From NCBI RefSeq assembly GCF_013408425.1, contig NZ_JACBYV010000001.1, positions 4,774,001-4,838,000 of the forward strand: DNA of 64,000 bases. Direction: 5' to 3'. Positions 25,254 to 34,428 of this stretch are shown here, one piece after another. Below the pieces are notes generated by a model that was not told the DNA's origin, did not search any database, and saw only the letters and a program-made list of their open reading frames with translations. Position 1 is the first letter of the stretch; each line of letters starts with the position of its first letter. This DNA comes from Pseudomonas flavescens (GTDB lineage Bacteria > Pseudomonadota > Gammaproteobacteria > Pseudomonadales > Pseudomonadaceae). A program made the translations under genes and the position numbers.

Positions 25254-28200
25254 ATGGACGTTCGCAGCCCCCTGAATCGTGCCATCGCCCGCGTACTGAT
25301 TGGCGTGATGCTGTTCGACCCGCTTACCAGCCTGGCTGCCGATCTGGCGGTGGACGGCGCCGCCGGTGGCAATACCAGCGTCGGCCAGGCCGGCAACGGC
25401 GTGCCGGTAGTGAATATCGCCACGCCCAATGGCAGCGGCCTGTCGCACAACAAATTCACCGAGTACAACGTCGACCCGCAGGGGCTGATTCTCAACAACG
25501 GTGCCCAGGCACTGATTCAGAGCCAGTTGGGCGGCTACATCTCCGGTAACCCGAACCTCAAGGGCGGCGCGGCCAACGTCATCCTCAACGAGGTCACCGG
25601 CAGCAACCGCAGCCAGCTCAAGGGCTACACCGAGGTGGCCGGGCAGGGCGCCCATGTCATCGTCGCCAACCCCCACGGCATCACCTGCGACGGTTGCGGC
25701 TTCATCAATACCCCGCGGGCGACCCTCAGCACCGGTGCGCCGGTGGTCGAGAATGGCCAACTGCGCAGCTTCGACGTCAATGGCGGCGACATCGCCATCG
25801 AAGGCGCCGGCCTGAATGCCAGCAACGTCGACCAGTTCGACCTGATCACCCGCAGCGCCAGGATCAACGCCGAGATCCACGCCAATCGCCTGAACATCGT
25901 GGCTGGCCGCAATGACGTGGATGCCGCGACCCTGCAGGCTACCGCCAAGGCCGACGACGGCACTGACAAGCCTCAGGTGGCCATCGACAGCACCGCCCTG
26001 GGCGGCATGTACGCCGGGGCGATTCGCCTGGTGGGCACCGAGGCGGGCGTTGGGGTGAAGCTGGCTGGCGACATGGCGGCCAGTGCCGGGGACATTCAGA
26101 TCGATGCCAATGGGCAGTTGAGCATGAACCGCAGTGCGGCCCGCGGCGACACCACCCTGGTGGCCGAACAGGTCGACCTCGAGGGCGATACCTATGCCGG
26201 TGGCAACGCCCGCGTCGAAGCGAAGCAGGTGGCGGTGCGTGAAAGCCTCGCCGCCGGTGGGCAGGTCGCGGTGCAGGCCGAGCAACTGAACAATGCCGGT
26301 AGCCTCGAAGCAGGCGTGCGTGCCGATGGCAGTGCCAACAGCGCCGGCCACCTGCAACTGGCGGGCGGTAGCGTCCGCAACGCCGGCCAACTGACCAGCC
26401 ACGGCACCCTGAACGCCGACCTGCAGAAACTCGACAACCAGGGCGGCAAGATCGCTGCTGCGGGTAGCGCCACGCTCGAGGCCGAGGCACTCGACAACCG
26501 CGATGGGCAGATTCTCGCCCAGGGCAACCTGACGCTCGACAACCGCACCCTCGACAACCGCGAGGGCAGCGCCCTGGCTGGTCAGGCCCTGGCGATCGAA
26601 GCCGAGGCCGTGGATAACCGTGCCGGTACCCTGGCCGCTGGCGCCGCCATACAGGCGCGCGTAGCGACCGCCCTGAACAACAGCGGTGGCCTGGTCGAAG
26701 CCGGCAGCCACCTAGACATCGAGGCCGACAGCCTGAGCAATACTGGTGGCCGCCTGCGCGCCCTGGGCAGCACGGGCGAAAGCCGCTTCGACATCGGCAC
26801 CCGCCTGAACAACGATGACGGCCTGCTGGAAGTGGGCAATGCCACCCTGACATTCGACACCCCGGCCCTGAGCAACCAGGGCGGCGTCGTGCGCCACCTC
26901 GGCACCAGCGGGCTGGGCCTCGACATGGCGCTGCTCGGCCAGGCAGGCGGCGAGTTCATCACCAACAGCGCGGTGAGCCTGAGCGCCGAAGAGTGGACCA
27001 ACACCAGCCTGCTGCAGGCGGCGTCCCTCACCCTCGATATCGACCGCCTGACCCAGACCGCCAGCGGCGGCCTGCTGGCGGTCAACAGCCTCAGCACCTC
27101 GGGCGACAGCTGGATCAACGATGGCCGCATCGAAACCAACGGCAATCTCGATCTGCGCCTGAGTGGGAGTTATCGCGGCAACGGCAGCCTGCTGGCGCTC
27201 GGCAACCTCGACCTGCAGGCCGACGCCATCGCCCTTGGTGCCGATGCACAGCTACGCAGCGGCGGCTACGGACGGCTGAGCGCACTGGGCGAACTGGTCA
27301 GCCAGGGGCGGATGACCGCCGGTGCCTGGCTGAGCATTGCCGCGCAGGACCTCGATAACCGTGGCACCCTCGGTGCCGGAGGCGATCTGCTGCTGCAGGC
27401 GAACCGCATCCGCAATGACGGTGGCCTGGTATTCAGCGGCGGTAACATGCAGGTGCTGACAGACAGCCTCGTCAACCGCAACGCTGCGCTCTACAGCCTG
27501 GGCAACCTGAGCATCGCCAAGGATGCCCAGGGCGGTCTCGCCAGCCTGATCGAAAACCGCTCCGGCAGCTTCGACAGCGCGGGCGACATGAGCCTGCGCG
27601 CCGCCATGATCGCCAACGTGCGAGACGAACTGCAAACCGAACAGGGCAAGTACGATGCCGTGTTCACCGAGCTGGCCTGTCGCGGGCCTTACAACCCCGG
27701 TGGCGACTGCGAACTGGGCAGCAACGGCCGCAAGGTCGGTGTCTGGCAGCTCACTGAATATGACCGCCTGATCGTCACCGCCGATAGCGGTGCGTCGCAC
27801 ATCACCGCCGGCGGCTCGCTGAACGTGCTCGGCGACAGCCTGACCAATAGCAGCAGCACCATCGCCTCGGCCGGCGATCTGCAAATGCAGCTCGGCAGCC
27901 TCGATAACATCGGCCTGGAAACCGGTGAAGTGCACACCACCCGTGTGCTGGTGTCCGGTCGCAAGCCCAGTTACTACTACTACCGTGGCCTGGTCGAGAA
28001 CTTCAACGCGAACCATGCCGGGTCCCGCAATCTGGGGTCTCTGGAGGCCAACCTCAACCGAGTCATCGGAGCGATGGAGCGTGAATACCTGCCCGCCAAC
28101 ACGGTGGAACGGGTCAACGTCGATGGGCAAACCTACGCGGCGGTTATCCAGAGCGGCGGTGATGTACGCGTCAGCGCTGCAGACGGCTTCGACAGCAGCG

Positions 28201-31200
28201 TCATCCGCCCCAGCTACGCCTACCTCGGCGGTGGTACGCGGGTCGATACCACGGCGCCAGGCAGCGATATCGCCACCGCCATTACGCTCAATCCGCAGCT
28301 TCCGGCTGATCTGGCCCAGCAGGCGGTCGACCCCCTGGGGCTGCCAGGCTTCGCGCTGCCCACAGGCAGCAACGGGCTGTTCAGTCTCAACACCAGCCCC
28401 GATCACCCCTACCTGATCGAAACCGATCCGGAGTTCGCCGAGCTGGGCAACTTCCTGAACTCCAGCTACCTGCTCGATCAGCTCGACTACAACCCCGATA
28501 ACGTCCAGAAACTGCTTGGCGATGGTCTCTACGAGCAGCGCTTGATCCGCGAGGCGGTACTCGCCCGTACCGGCCAACGCTTCATCGCCGGGCTGAGCAG
28601 CGACGAAGCGCAGTTCCGCTACCTGATGGACAACGCCATCGCCAGCCAGCAGGCGCTGCAACTGTCCGTCGGCGTGGGCCTCTCTGCCGAGCAGGTCGCA
28701 GCCCTGACCCACGACATCGTGTGGATGGAAGAGCGCGAGGTGAATGGCCAGAAAGTGCTGGCGCCGGTTGTCTACCTGGCTCAGGCCGAAGGCCGACTGG
28801 CCGCCAATGGCGCGCTGGTCCAGGGCCGCGACCTCACCCTGATCAGCGGCGGTGACCTGAACAACGCGGGCACCCTGCGCGCCACCGCCAACCTTGGCAT
28901 TCAGGCCGATTCCATCGGCAACAGCGGCCTGATGCAAGCCAACCAGCGCCTGCAACTGCTAGCCACCGACAGCATCCGCAACGTCCAGGGCGGCATCATC
29001 AACGGCCGCGACGTCAGCCTGCAGGCTGGCAACGACATCCTCAACGAGCGCAGCGTCGCCACTCACCAGTCTGGTAGCGGCCCTGCTTATCAGCACCAGC
29101 GGCAGATGGCCGACAGCGCCGCACGTATCGAAGCCGAAGGCGACCTGAGCATGGTGGCCGGGCGCGACCTGCTCAATGCCGGCGGCGCCTTGTCCGCCGC
29201 TGGCAATGCCGCACTGCAGGCCGGCCAGGATCTGTTGCTCGCCAGCCAGCAAACCGATAACAGCACCTCGCGCTACTACGACGCGCGCAACTACAGCAAC
29301 CGCCAGCAGATCGACCAGTACGGCAGCGACGTACAAGTCGGCGGTGACCTGCAGGCGGTCGCAGCGCGAGACATGGCCATCGTTGGCAGCAAGGTCGCGG
29401 CGCAGGGCGACATGGCCCTGCAGGCCGGTGGCAGCATGACCATCGCTTCCGCTGCCAACGAATACCATTTCGACGCCAAGCGCAGAGGCGGCGGCAAGAA
29501 AGTCGAAGCCGTACAGGACAGCGTTACTCAGATCGCCAGCGAGCTGAGCGCTGGTGGTGATTTCCGTGCGGTGTCTGGCGAAGACATGAACCTGAGCGCC
29601 AGCCGCATCGATGCGGGTGGTTCCGCCTACCTCTACAGCGGCGGGCAACTCAACCTGCTGGCCGCCCAGAACAGCGATTACTCGCTCTACGACAAACAAT
29701 CCAAGGGCTCCTTCGGCGCCAAGGCCACGCGGCGTGACGAAGTCACCACCATCCGTAACATCGGCACCGAGATCACCACGGGCCGCGAGCTGACCCTGGC
29801 CAGCGCCGGCGATCAGCTGTACCAGCGCGCACGCCTGGACAGCGGCGCCGACCTGACGCTGGAAAGCGGCGGTGGCATTACCTTCGAAGCGGTCAAGGAC
29901 CTGGACCAGGAGAGCCACGAGAAAAGCAGCAACAGCCTGGTGTGGACGTCCGCCAAGGGCAAGGGCACCACCGACGAAACCCTGCTGCAGACCCAGATGA
30001 TCGCCCAGGGTGAAATCGCCATCAAAGCGGTGGAAGGCCTGAACATCGACATCAAGGACGTCGACCAGCAGACCGTCACCCAGACCATCGACGCCATGGT
30101 CGAGGCCGACCCACAACTGGCCTGGCTCAAGGCCGCCGAACAACGCGGCGACGTGGACTGGCACCGGGTGAAGGAAATCCACGACAGCTTCAAGTACAGC
30201 CATTCGGGGCTGGGTGGGGCGGCGGCCATCGTGATCGCCATCATCGTGGCCTACTTCACGGCGGGGGCGGCGAGTGGGTTGGTGGCGAGTGCCGGATCTG
30301 CAGCGGGGGCTACAACCGCGGTCGGAACAGGGGGCGCGTTGGCTGCAGGAACCGGTGCTTCGCTCGCCGGCGCGGGCTGGGCCAATCTCGCGGCGACTGC
30401 GGTGCTCACCGGGGCAGCCGGCAATGCAGCAGTCAGCACCATCAATAATCGTGGCAATTTGAGCGCTGTCTACAAAGACATCACCTCTAGCGACGCCGTG
30501 AAGGGCTATGCCGTTGCCGGTGTCACGGCGGGTTTGACCGCAGGGCTTTACGACGGTTGGACAGGCACCGAGACGGCCAACAGCAGCGCTGGTAATGCGG
30601 TAGGCGCCAACACGCCACTGAGCAACTCCGGCACCGTGAGCGTTGCGGGCTCGGGGTCAGGTCTTGGCACCTGGTCGGGAGTCGGCAGGTTCGCCGCCAA
30701 CCAGGCCCTGCAGAACACCACCTCGGCTGCCCTGAGCAAACTCGTCGGCCAAGATGGCAGCTTCAGCGATGCCTTGCAAAGCACCCTGGCCAACACCTTC
30801 ATGGCGGCCGGCTTCAACTGGATTGGCGATAACACGGCGCCGGGCGCCAAGCTGGAACTGGAAGACGGCAGCCTCGCCAAGGCGGGCTTGCATGCCGTCA
30901 TGGGCGGCCTCACCGCCGAAGCCATGGGCGGTGACTTCAAGACTGGTGCGTTGGCGGCAGGGGTGAACGAGTTGCTCGTCGAGAAGCTCGATGCCCAGTA
31001 CCAGAAGATGGGTGTGGAAGACCGCAAATCGCTGCTGGTGATGAACTCGCAACTGGTGGGTGTGTTTACCGCAGGGTTGCAGGGTGGGGATGAGCAGAGC
31101 CTGCAGGTGGCGTCAGCGGTGGCGGGGGGAGCGACAAGTTACAACTATCTCGAGCATGAAGATGTAATTGCGTTTACAGAAGATATGGCATCTTGCGGCG

Positions 31201-31877
31201 TCGATGAAAGCTGCCAGCAGAAAAAATGGGAGGAAGAAAAATACGATGATGAAAGCCTTCTTAATACGGATGAAGCCTTAGATACTTACGGTTTCATGAG
31301 GGCTAAGGAAAAGCAGCAGAAAGTAGTCGAGGGCTTGGACACACTTCTGGCTACCGAGTGTGTAACAGCTACTTGTGAGTCCTATAAATTTGCCTTGGTA
31401 GAGCGCTCTCTTGAAAGTTACGATCATCTCAATACTGTTCTAGATGATTGGAAACCTACAGTAGATCGCCTATCACTTGCTAGTGGAGCGGCAGCTGGTA
31501 GGGCTATTGACCCGAAGATGAAAGCTCCGGGTGCTGCAGCCCCTGCTGAGCTTGCACAGGTTCAAAAAGCCGTTGATTATCTAAGAGTCGGTAGTGGTAC
31601 TCCAAAATATACAGCTATTGAATTTTTGCCCAAAGCTACTCGAAATAGTGCAAAACAGATTGAAGCTGGTATAACTCAAAGTAGCGCCATTAAAGTACTT
31701 GAATCCAATGGGTATCGAAAAACAATGTCTCAAGATGGTTCAGTAACGGTGCTTGTAAATGGCAAAAAGACTTATCGGTTTTATCCAAGCGCTACTTCCA
31801 CTGGGCAGCCGTCTGCATCACTTCATGTTGAGGGAGTAAAGAGGCCTTTGACAAAAATCAGATTTTCTGGGGAATGA
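25254..31877 (+). CDS. cdiA: CdiA-like filamentous haemagglutinin / contact-dependent toxin
   Basis: A 2207-residue two-partner secretion exoprotein. After an atypical signal region (to SLA, about 28) comes the TPS domain, about 35-250, with NPNL (GNPNLKGGAANVIL), NPHGITCDGCGFIN and repeated DNRDGQ/NNAGxL beta-helix units to about 930. A non-repetitive central domain, about 935-1170 (rich in Tyr, Pro and Asn), may be the receptor-binding region. More haemagglutinin repeats follow to about 1640, then a hydrophobic stretch (IVIAIIVAYFTAGAASGLVA, about 1660) and a DUF637-like region (LQNTTSAALSKLV... HAVMGGLTAEAMGGDF). The pretoxin junction is at TSYNYLEHED, about 1962-1971. After it, codon use turns AT-rich and a unique toxin tail of about 235 residues begins. 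The tail activity is not recognised; the last 90 residues are basic (GYRKTMSQDGSVTVLVNGKKTYRFYP), compatible with a nuclease. It overlaps the immunity gene by ATGA. Confidence 0.92.
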   Translation: MDVRSPLNRAIARVLIGVMLFDPLTSLAADLAVDGAAGGNTSVGQAGNGVPVVNIATPNGSGLSHNKFTEYNVDPQGLILNNGAQALIQSQLGGYISGNPNLKGGAANVILNEVTGSNRSQLKGYTEVAGQGAHVIVANPHGITCDGCGFINTPRATLSTGAPVVENGQLRSFDVNGGDIAIEGAGLNASNVDQFDLITRSARINAEIHANRLNIVAGRNDVDAATLQATAKADDGTDKPQVAIDSTALGGMYAGAIRLVGTEAGVGVKLAGDMAASAGDIQIDANGQLSMNRSAARGDTTLVAEQVDLEGDTYAGGNARVEAKQVAVRESLAAGGQVAVQAEQLNNAGSLEAGVRADGSANSAGHLQLAGGSVRNAGQLTSHGTLNADLQKLDNQGGKIAAAGSATLEAEALDNRDGQILAQGNLTLDNRTLDNREGSALAGQALAIEAEAVDNRAGTLAAGAAIQARVATALNNSGGLVEAGSHLDIEADSLSNTGGRLRALGSTGESRFDIGTRLNNDDGLLEVGNATLTFDTPALSNQGGVVRHLGTSGLGLDMALLGQAGGEFITNSAVSLSAEEWTNTSLLQAASLTLDIDRLTQTASGGLLAVNSLSTSGDSWINDGRIETNGNLDLRLSGSYRGNGSLLALGNLDLQADAIALGADAQLRSGGYGRLSALGELVSQGRMTAGAWLSIAAQDLDNRGTLGAGGDLLLQANRIRNDGGLVFSGGNMQVLTDSLVNRNAALYSLGNLSIAKDAQGGLASLIENRSGSFDSAGDMSLRAAMIANVRDELQTEQGKYDAVFTELACRGPYNPGGDCELGSNGRKVGVWQLTEYDRLIVTADSGASHITAGGSLNVLGDSLTNSSSTIASAGDLQMQLGSLDNIGLETGEVHTTRVLVSGRKPSYYYYRGLVENFNANHAGSRNLGSLEANLNRVIGAMEREYLPANTVERVNVDGQTYAAVIQSGGDVRVSAADGFDSSVIRPSYAYLGGGTRVDTTAPGSDIATAITLNPQLPADLAQQAVDPLGLPGFALPTGSNGLFSLNTSPDHPYLIETDPEFAELGNFLNSSYLLDQLDYNPDNVQKLLGDGLYEQRLIREAVLARTGQRFIAGLSSDEAQFRYLMDNAIASQQALQLSVGVGLSAEQVAALTHDIVWMEEREVNGQKVLAPVVYLAQAEGRLAANGALVQGRDLTLISGGDLNNAGTLRATANLGIQADSIGNSGLMQANQRLQLLATDSIRNVQGGIINGRDVSLQAGNDILNERSVATHQSGSGPAYQHQRQMADSAARIEAEGDLSMVAGRDLLNAGGALSAAGNAALQAGQDLLLASQQTDNSTSRYYDARNYSNRQQIDQYGSDVQVGGDLQAVAARDMAIVGSKVAAQGDMALQAGGSMTIASAANEYHFDAKRRGGGKKVEAVQDSVTQIASELSAGGDFRAVSGEDMNLSASRIDAGGSAYLYSGGQLNLLAAQNSDYSLYDKQSKGSFGAKATRRDEVTTIRNIGTEITTGRELTLASAGDQLYQRARLDSGADLTLESGGGITFEAVKDLDQESHEKSSNSLVWTSAKGKGTTDETLLQTQMIAQGEIAIKAVEGLNIDIKDVDQQTVTQTIDAMVEADPQLAWLKAAEQRGDVDWHRVKEIHDSFKYSHSGLGGAAAIVIAIIVAYFTAGAASGLVASAGSAAGATTAVGTGGALAAGTGASLAGAGWANLAATAVLTGAAGNAAVSTINNRGNLSAVYKDITSSDAVKGYAVAGVTAGLTAGLYDGWTGTETANSSAGNAVGANTPLSNSGTVSVAGSGSGLGTWSGVGRFAANQALQNTTSAALSKLVGQDGSFSDALQSTLANTFMAAGFNWIGDNTAPGAKLELEDGSLAKAGLHAVMGGLTAEAMGGDFKTGALAAGVNELLVEKLDAQYQKMGVEDRKSLLVMNSQLVGVFTAGLQGGDEQSLQVASAVAGGATSYNYLEHEDVIAFTEDMASCGVDESCQQKKWEEEKYDDESLLNTDEALDTYGFMRAKEKQQKVVEGLDTLLATECVTATCESYKFALVERSLESYDHLNTVLDDWKPTVDRLSLASGAAAGRAIDPKMKAPGAAAPAELAQVQKAVDYLRVGSGTPKYTAIEFLPKATRNSAKQIEAGITQSSAIKVLESNGYRKTMSQDGSVTVLVNGKKTYRFYPSATSTGQPSASLHVEGVKRPLTKIRFSGE

Positions 31878-32434
31878 CTATGTCTATCTCACTGGTGCAG
31901 CCTTCAAGAATGCTTGATCTTATAAGTCAATTATCTTGTGTTATGGACTTTGAAGAGAAGCTACCTTCGAATGTATTTATTAATGAAGACTTTCATTTTG
32001 CATTTTTCGAGAGGCCGTTGCTTTCCTTTGATGACATTTTTTCTGCAATGGTCTCAGGAAGTATCTTGCAGTTTGGATCAGAGGTTTTTGTGAAGTTTTC
32101 AGGGAATGATCTGGTTGCCGGTTCTTGCCTATCTATAAGCGGGGCTGACGTTGACGGTGATTCAGCTTATCTAAGTAAAAAGTCTGAGGATTTTTTTGGT
32201 GGGAAGTTTAGTTATCCAATTATATTGTTTAATGGTGGTGTAGATTGGGTAGCCGTTGAAACAGCTTATGAGGAGCTTGGCGTTATTGCGATAAGATCTA
32301 GTGCTGAAAATGGTTTTTTCAATGATTTCATAGCTTCAAATTTTATCTCTTGCGATGAGCTCAAGGAGTTGGCGAATAAAAAAACGGCAGATGGCATAAC
32401 TGCAAGGGCTTTTGCTTCTGCATATTGTATGTAG
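31874..32434 (+). CDS. CdiI immunity candidate for the attached CdiA tail
   Basis: A 186-residue acidic soluble protein (MDFEEKLPSNVFINEDFHFAFFERP... DDIFSAMVSGSILQFGSEVFVKFSG... GGVDWVAVETAYEELGVIAIRS). No named family is recognised. It starts by ATGA overlap with the cdiA stop; an ATG at 31880 is an alternative and has better spacing to GGGGA. Position immediately after the toxin tail, AT-rich codons like those of the tail, and the acidic character against a basic toxin all fit a cognate immunity protein. That role is inferred from locus logic, not from similarity. Confidence 0.75.
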   Translation: MTMSISLVQPSRMLDLISQLSCVMDFEEKLPSNVFINEDFHFAFFERPLLSFDDIFSAMVSGSILQFGSEVFVKFSGNDLVAGSCLSISGADVDGDSAYLSKKSEDFFGGKFSYPIILFNGGVDWVAVETAYEELGVIAIRSSAENGFFNDFIASNFISCDELKELANKKTADGITARAFASAYCM

Positions 32435-32472
32435 TAGAAATTTATGGCGTCAGAGTCATTGATTTGGTATGT

Positions 32473-32540
32473 CGGTAAAGGGGAAAGATTTATTTTTCGG
32501 CTGATGGTGTAAGGCAATAAATAGATCTGTCCCATTTTTT
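32473..32540. repeat. palindromic repeat, GGGGACAGATTTATT family (copy 1, decayed)
   Basis: AAGGGGAAAGATTTATTTTT on the left faces AATAAATAGATCTGTCCC on the right. It corresponds to the better-preserved copy at 32909-32974. It lies between the immunity gene and a displaced immunity remnant, and is preceded by GTCAGAGTCATTGATTTGG (32450-32468). Confidence 0.75.
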
Positions 32541-32763
32541 AAATAATGATCACGGTCGGGAGTTTTTAGGCGCTGCCGAGTTATGGATTCCAGCGATTAA
32601 AGAGGGATTCTATTACGCAGCACCAACCCTTATTCTGCATTATGTTTCTAAACACCTCTACTTGCCTCAGTTGGAGTTTATTGAGGCCTTGGTAGGATTG
32701 GACATATCCACGCCTTATATCGCCCAGGAACACTATTTGAAGGAAATTGAGGGCTGTTTTTAA
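32539..32763 (+). pseudogene. C-terminal remnant of an immunity gene
   Basis: An open stretch without a start codon encodes about 74 residues ending at the TAA 32761-32763: LNNDHGREFLGAAELWIPAIKE and onward with FYYAAPTLILHYVSKHLYLPQLEFIEAL. The pattern G-AE-W-P...YAAP-LI-HYV--H-Y-P--FI-A is one I associate with small immunity proteins found after polymorphic toxins. The 5' part is missing and the frame begins directly at the repeat. AT-rich like the rest of the tail. It is probably what is left of an older cdiA-CT/cdiI cassette. Confidence 0.65.
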
Positions 32764-32765
32764 AA

Positions 32766-32888
32766 GTCGATGGGTCAGAGTCATTGATTTGGACGAGGAA
32801 GTCGCTCAGCAGACTTTAAATCGAAAATCCTTTTCCAGTCATCGACATGCCGTATAGAACGCAGCTAGATCAATGATCTCTGACCCCA
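32766..32888. repeat. inverted pair GGGTCAGAGTCATTGAT / ATCAATGATCTCTGACCC
   Basis: The left arm at about 32768-32784 and the right arm at about 32869-32886 enclose about 85 bp of no recognised content. A further single copy of the left-arm motif is at 32450-32468. This is a third short palindromic family in the CDI tail. Confidence 0.6.
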
Positions 32889-32908
32889 TTGATTTCCTCT
32901 GTAGGAGC

Positions 32909-32974
32909 GGAAAAGGGGACAGATTTATTTTTCGCCTGATGGCGTGAGTCAATAAATAAATCTGTCCCTTTTCC
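32909..32974. repeat. palindromic repeat, GGGGACAGATTTATT family (copy 2, best preserved)
   Basis: The left arm 32909-32930 (GGAAAAGGGGACAGATTTAT..) pairs with the right arm 32954-32974 (AAATAAATCTGTCCCTTTTC.), with one bulged base. The loop region itself contains a small palindrome (CGCCTGATGGCG). It is directly followed by an IS4 transposase remnant. Confidence 0.85.
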
Positions 32975-32987
32975 GTTTTCCGGTCCA

Positions 32988-33368
32988 GCAAGCTCAGTCG
33001 ACAGAACGCTCGCCGTGAACAAGAGCCGTGGTTGCTCGCCAGCAACCTGCCAAAAACCAACTACGGCGCGTCAGATCGTAGGTATCTACCGCAAGCGGAT
33101 GTAGATCCAGGAAGGGTTCAGGGATTTGAAAAGCCTGCGTTTCGGCTTTGCCTTCGACCTGCACCGGGTGCGCTGCCCACGGTGTATCGAGATCCTGCTG
33201 CTGATCGCGGCCTTGGCTTGTTATGCGCTTTACTTGGTCGGTCTTCAGGCCCGGATGACAGGCAGGCCATACCGCTTTCAGAGCAACCGTGCTGTCGCTC
33301 TGGCGGGTCGGCCTCGAATACCTGAGGCACTCGCCCAGCGATTTATCGTGCTCGACACTCGCGAGTAA
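32988..33368 (+). pseudogene. IS4-family transposase remnant
   Basis: This is the C-terminal end of a DDE transposase, split by two frame changes and one stop. Frame pieces are REQEPWLLASNLPKTNYGA, then QIVGIYRKRM-stop-IQEGFRDLKSLRFGFAFDLHRVRC with ALYLVGLQARMTGRPYRFQSN, then LSLWRVGLEYLRHSPSDLSCSTLAS. YRKRMQIEExFRDLKS is the Y-(2)-R-(3)-E-(6)-K signature of IS4 transposases; here the Gln codon is TAG. It is non-functional. Its presence shows past transposition into the toxin-cassette tail. Confidence 0.85.
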
Positions 33369-33547
33369 TAGGGGACAGACCACGATTAGCGAGTAATAGG
33401 GGACAGACCACGATTAGAGTAATAGGGATTAGTAATAGGGGACAGACCACGATTAATTCTCCTCTAAATCGGATTAGTAATAGGGGACACGAGTAATAGG
33501 GGACAGACCACGATTAATTCTCCTCTAAATCGTGGTCTATCCCCGAT
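33365..33547. repeat. cluster of GGGGACAGACCACG palindromes (about five partial copies)
   Basis: TAATAGGGGACAGACCACGA recurs at about 33367, 33390 and 33433, with broken copies near 33476 and 33492. The last copy pairs with AATCGTGGTCTATCCCC to form a full palindrome around AATTCTCCTCTA. The copies overlap and are truncated at different points, as if generated by repeated recombination or end-directed insertion into the same element. Confidence 0.85.
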
Positions 33548-33557
33548 TGTTACAAAC

Positions 33558-33743
33558 TTGGCCCGAATTCGCGCAGGACGATCTCCTGTTGTCAACGCCG
33601 CCTGGGTTGCTCATTATCCAGAGCATCAAGCATTTATTGGGCAGCGGTTAGTTCATCACCACATTGATCAAGGACCGATAGCGACGCCCCTGCCAGAGGT
33701 CATCCATCAGAAATGGTATAAGGCTCTACATCCAAATCAGTGA
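33558..33743 (+). pseudogene. displaced toxin C-terminus (LHH/HNH nuclease-like), cassette 1
   Basis: An open frame of about 60 residues without its own proper start ends in VAHYPEHQAFIGQRLVHHHI and then DQGPIATPLPEVIHQKWYKALHPNQ. The LVHHHIDQG-x-P-LPE--H pattern fits the C-terminal part of HNH-superfamily (LHH-type) nuclease toxins found at the ends of CdiA or Rhs proteins. The TGA at 33741 overlaps the GAGGAAA ribosome site of the next gene, as in real toxin/immunity pairs. The left end runs into the palindromic repeats, so the fragment is cut off from any secretion domain. Confidence 0.6.
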
Positions 33744-33752
33744 GGAAATCGT

Positions 33753-34294
33753 GTGGACGCTAGTGAGTTCAAGAAAAGGCTGGAAAACTGCGTGCCAGGT
33801 ATTGAAGACTTAGCTAAAGTGGGCCTTTTATCGGATGAAGTTGATGAGCTTCGGAGATCTTTTTTTATTATTAAACGCAAGGAGCGTTTAGAGCGAATAG
33901 GACTGCCGGGGCAGCTTGGCGAGCTTTTTAAGAACTACGATCCAAGTAATGTCGAAATTGGAATGTTAAAATTCGACTTAGAGCCGCATAAAAAAACTCA
34001 AGTTGGGTGATAGGTCAGGTCGAAGCCGATTTGCTGGTGGTTGATACGGTTTCTGGCGAAGTCTGTGTAGAGGACTTAACCTCCGTGCAGAAACATATAC
34101 TTTGGCGGTGTGCTAAGGACGGACAGAGTTTTTTGGCGGCCATGCTTCTTGCGGCATGTTTTTTGGGGCGATGTCTGCACGATGAAAGATTGGCGAGTGA
34201 CAAGCTCCAGAGGAATTCTTGCGTAGATGAATGCGTAATTGCGGCAGGTGGTGAACTATATAGGCCATTCTATCAAATGCTAATTGGCCTCTAG
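33753..34294 (+). pseudogene. frameshifted immunity gene, cassette 1
   Basis: Two overlapping frames together form one protein of about 180 residues. The first half starts at a GTG with GAGGAAA before it (DASEFKKRLENCVPGIEDLA... GNVEIGxLKFDLEP-like) and ends at 34010. The second half (VIGQVEADLLVVDTVSGEV.. RNSCVDECVIAAGGELYRPF) is in the frame one base back. Adding one A to the A7 run at 33990-33996 would join them. The pattern (IG---AD-L--D--SGEV---D) is that of SUKH/SMI1-like immunity proteins. It may be a real inactivation, phase variation at the A run, or a sequencing error. It follows the orphan toxin end by 9 bp. Confidence 0.7.
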
Positions 34295-34319
34295 AACGAA
34301 TCAATAGGGAAAAAAGAGT

Positions 34320-34392
34320 AATAGGGGACAGACCACGATTAATTCTCCTCTAAATCGTGGTCTGTCCCCTATTGTTTTGTCCCCTATTGTTT
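34320..34392. repeat. perfect GGGGACAGACCACG palindrome (21-bp arms) plus half copy
   Basis: AATAGGGGACAGACCACGAT(T) at 34320-34340 and its exact complement at 34353-34373 enclose a 12-bp loop (AATTCTCCTCTA). A further half copy TGTCCCCTATTG follows at about 34379-34390. It separates cassette 1 from the SUKH gene. Confidence 0.95.
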
Positions 34393-34428
34393 GGGAAGTT
34401 ACGGGCTCGGAGCTGGGAGTAATTAGAC

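Noticed and set aside
30400..31140. A separate gene in the last part of cdiA
   Set aside because: The frame is continuous with the whole exoprotein and composition changes only at about 31137, so this is one protein with a variable tail.
33032..33325. A 97-codon frame as an independent gene
   Set aside because: It is a frame artefact of the IS4 transposase remnant, whose true peptides lie in changing frames over the same bases.
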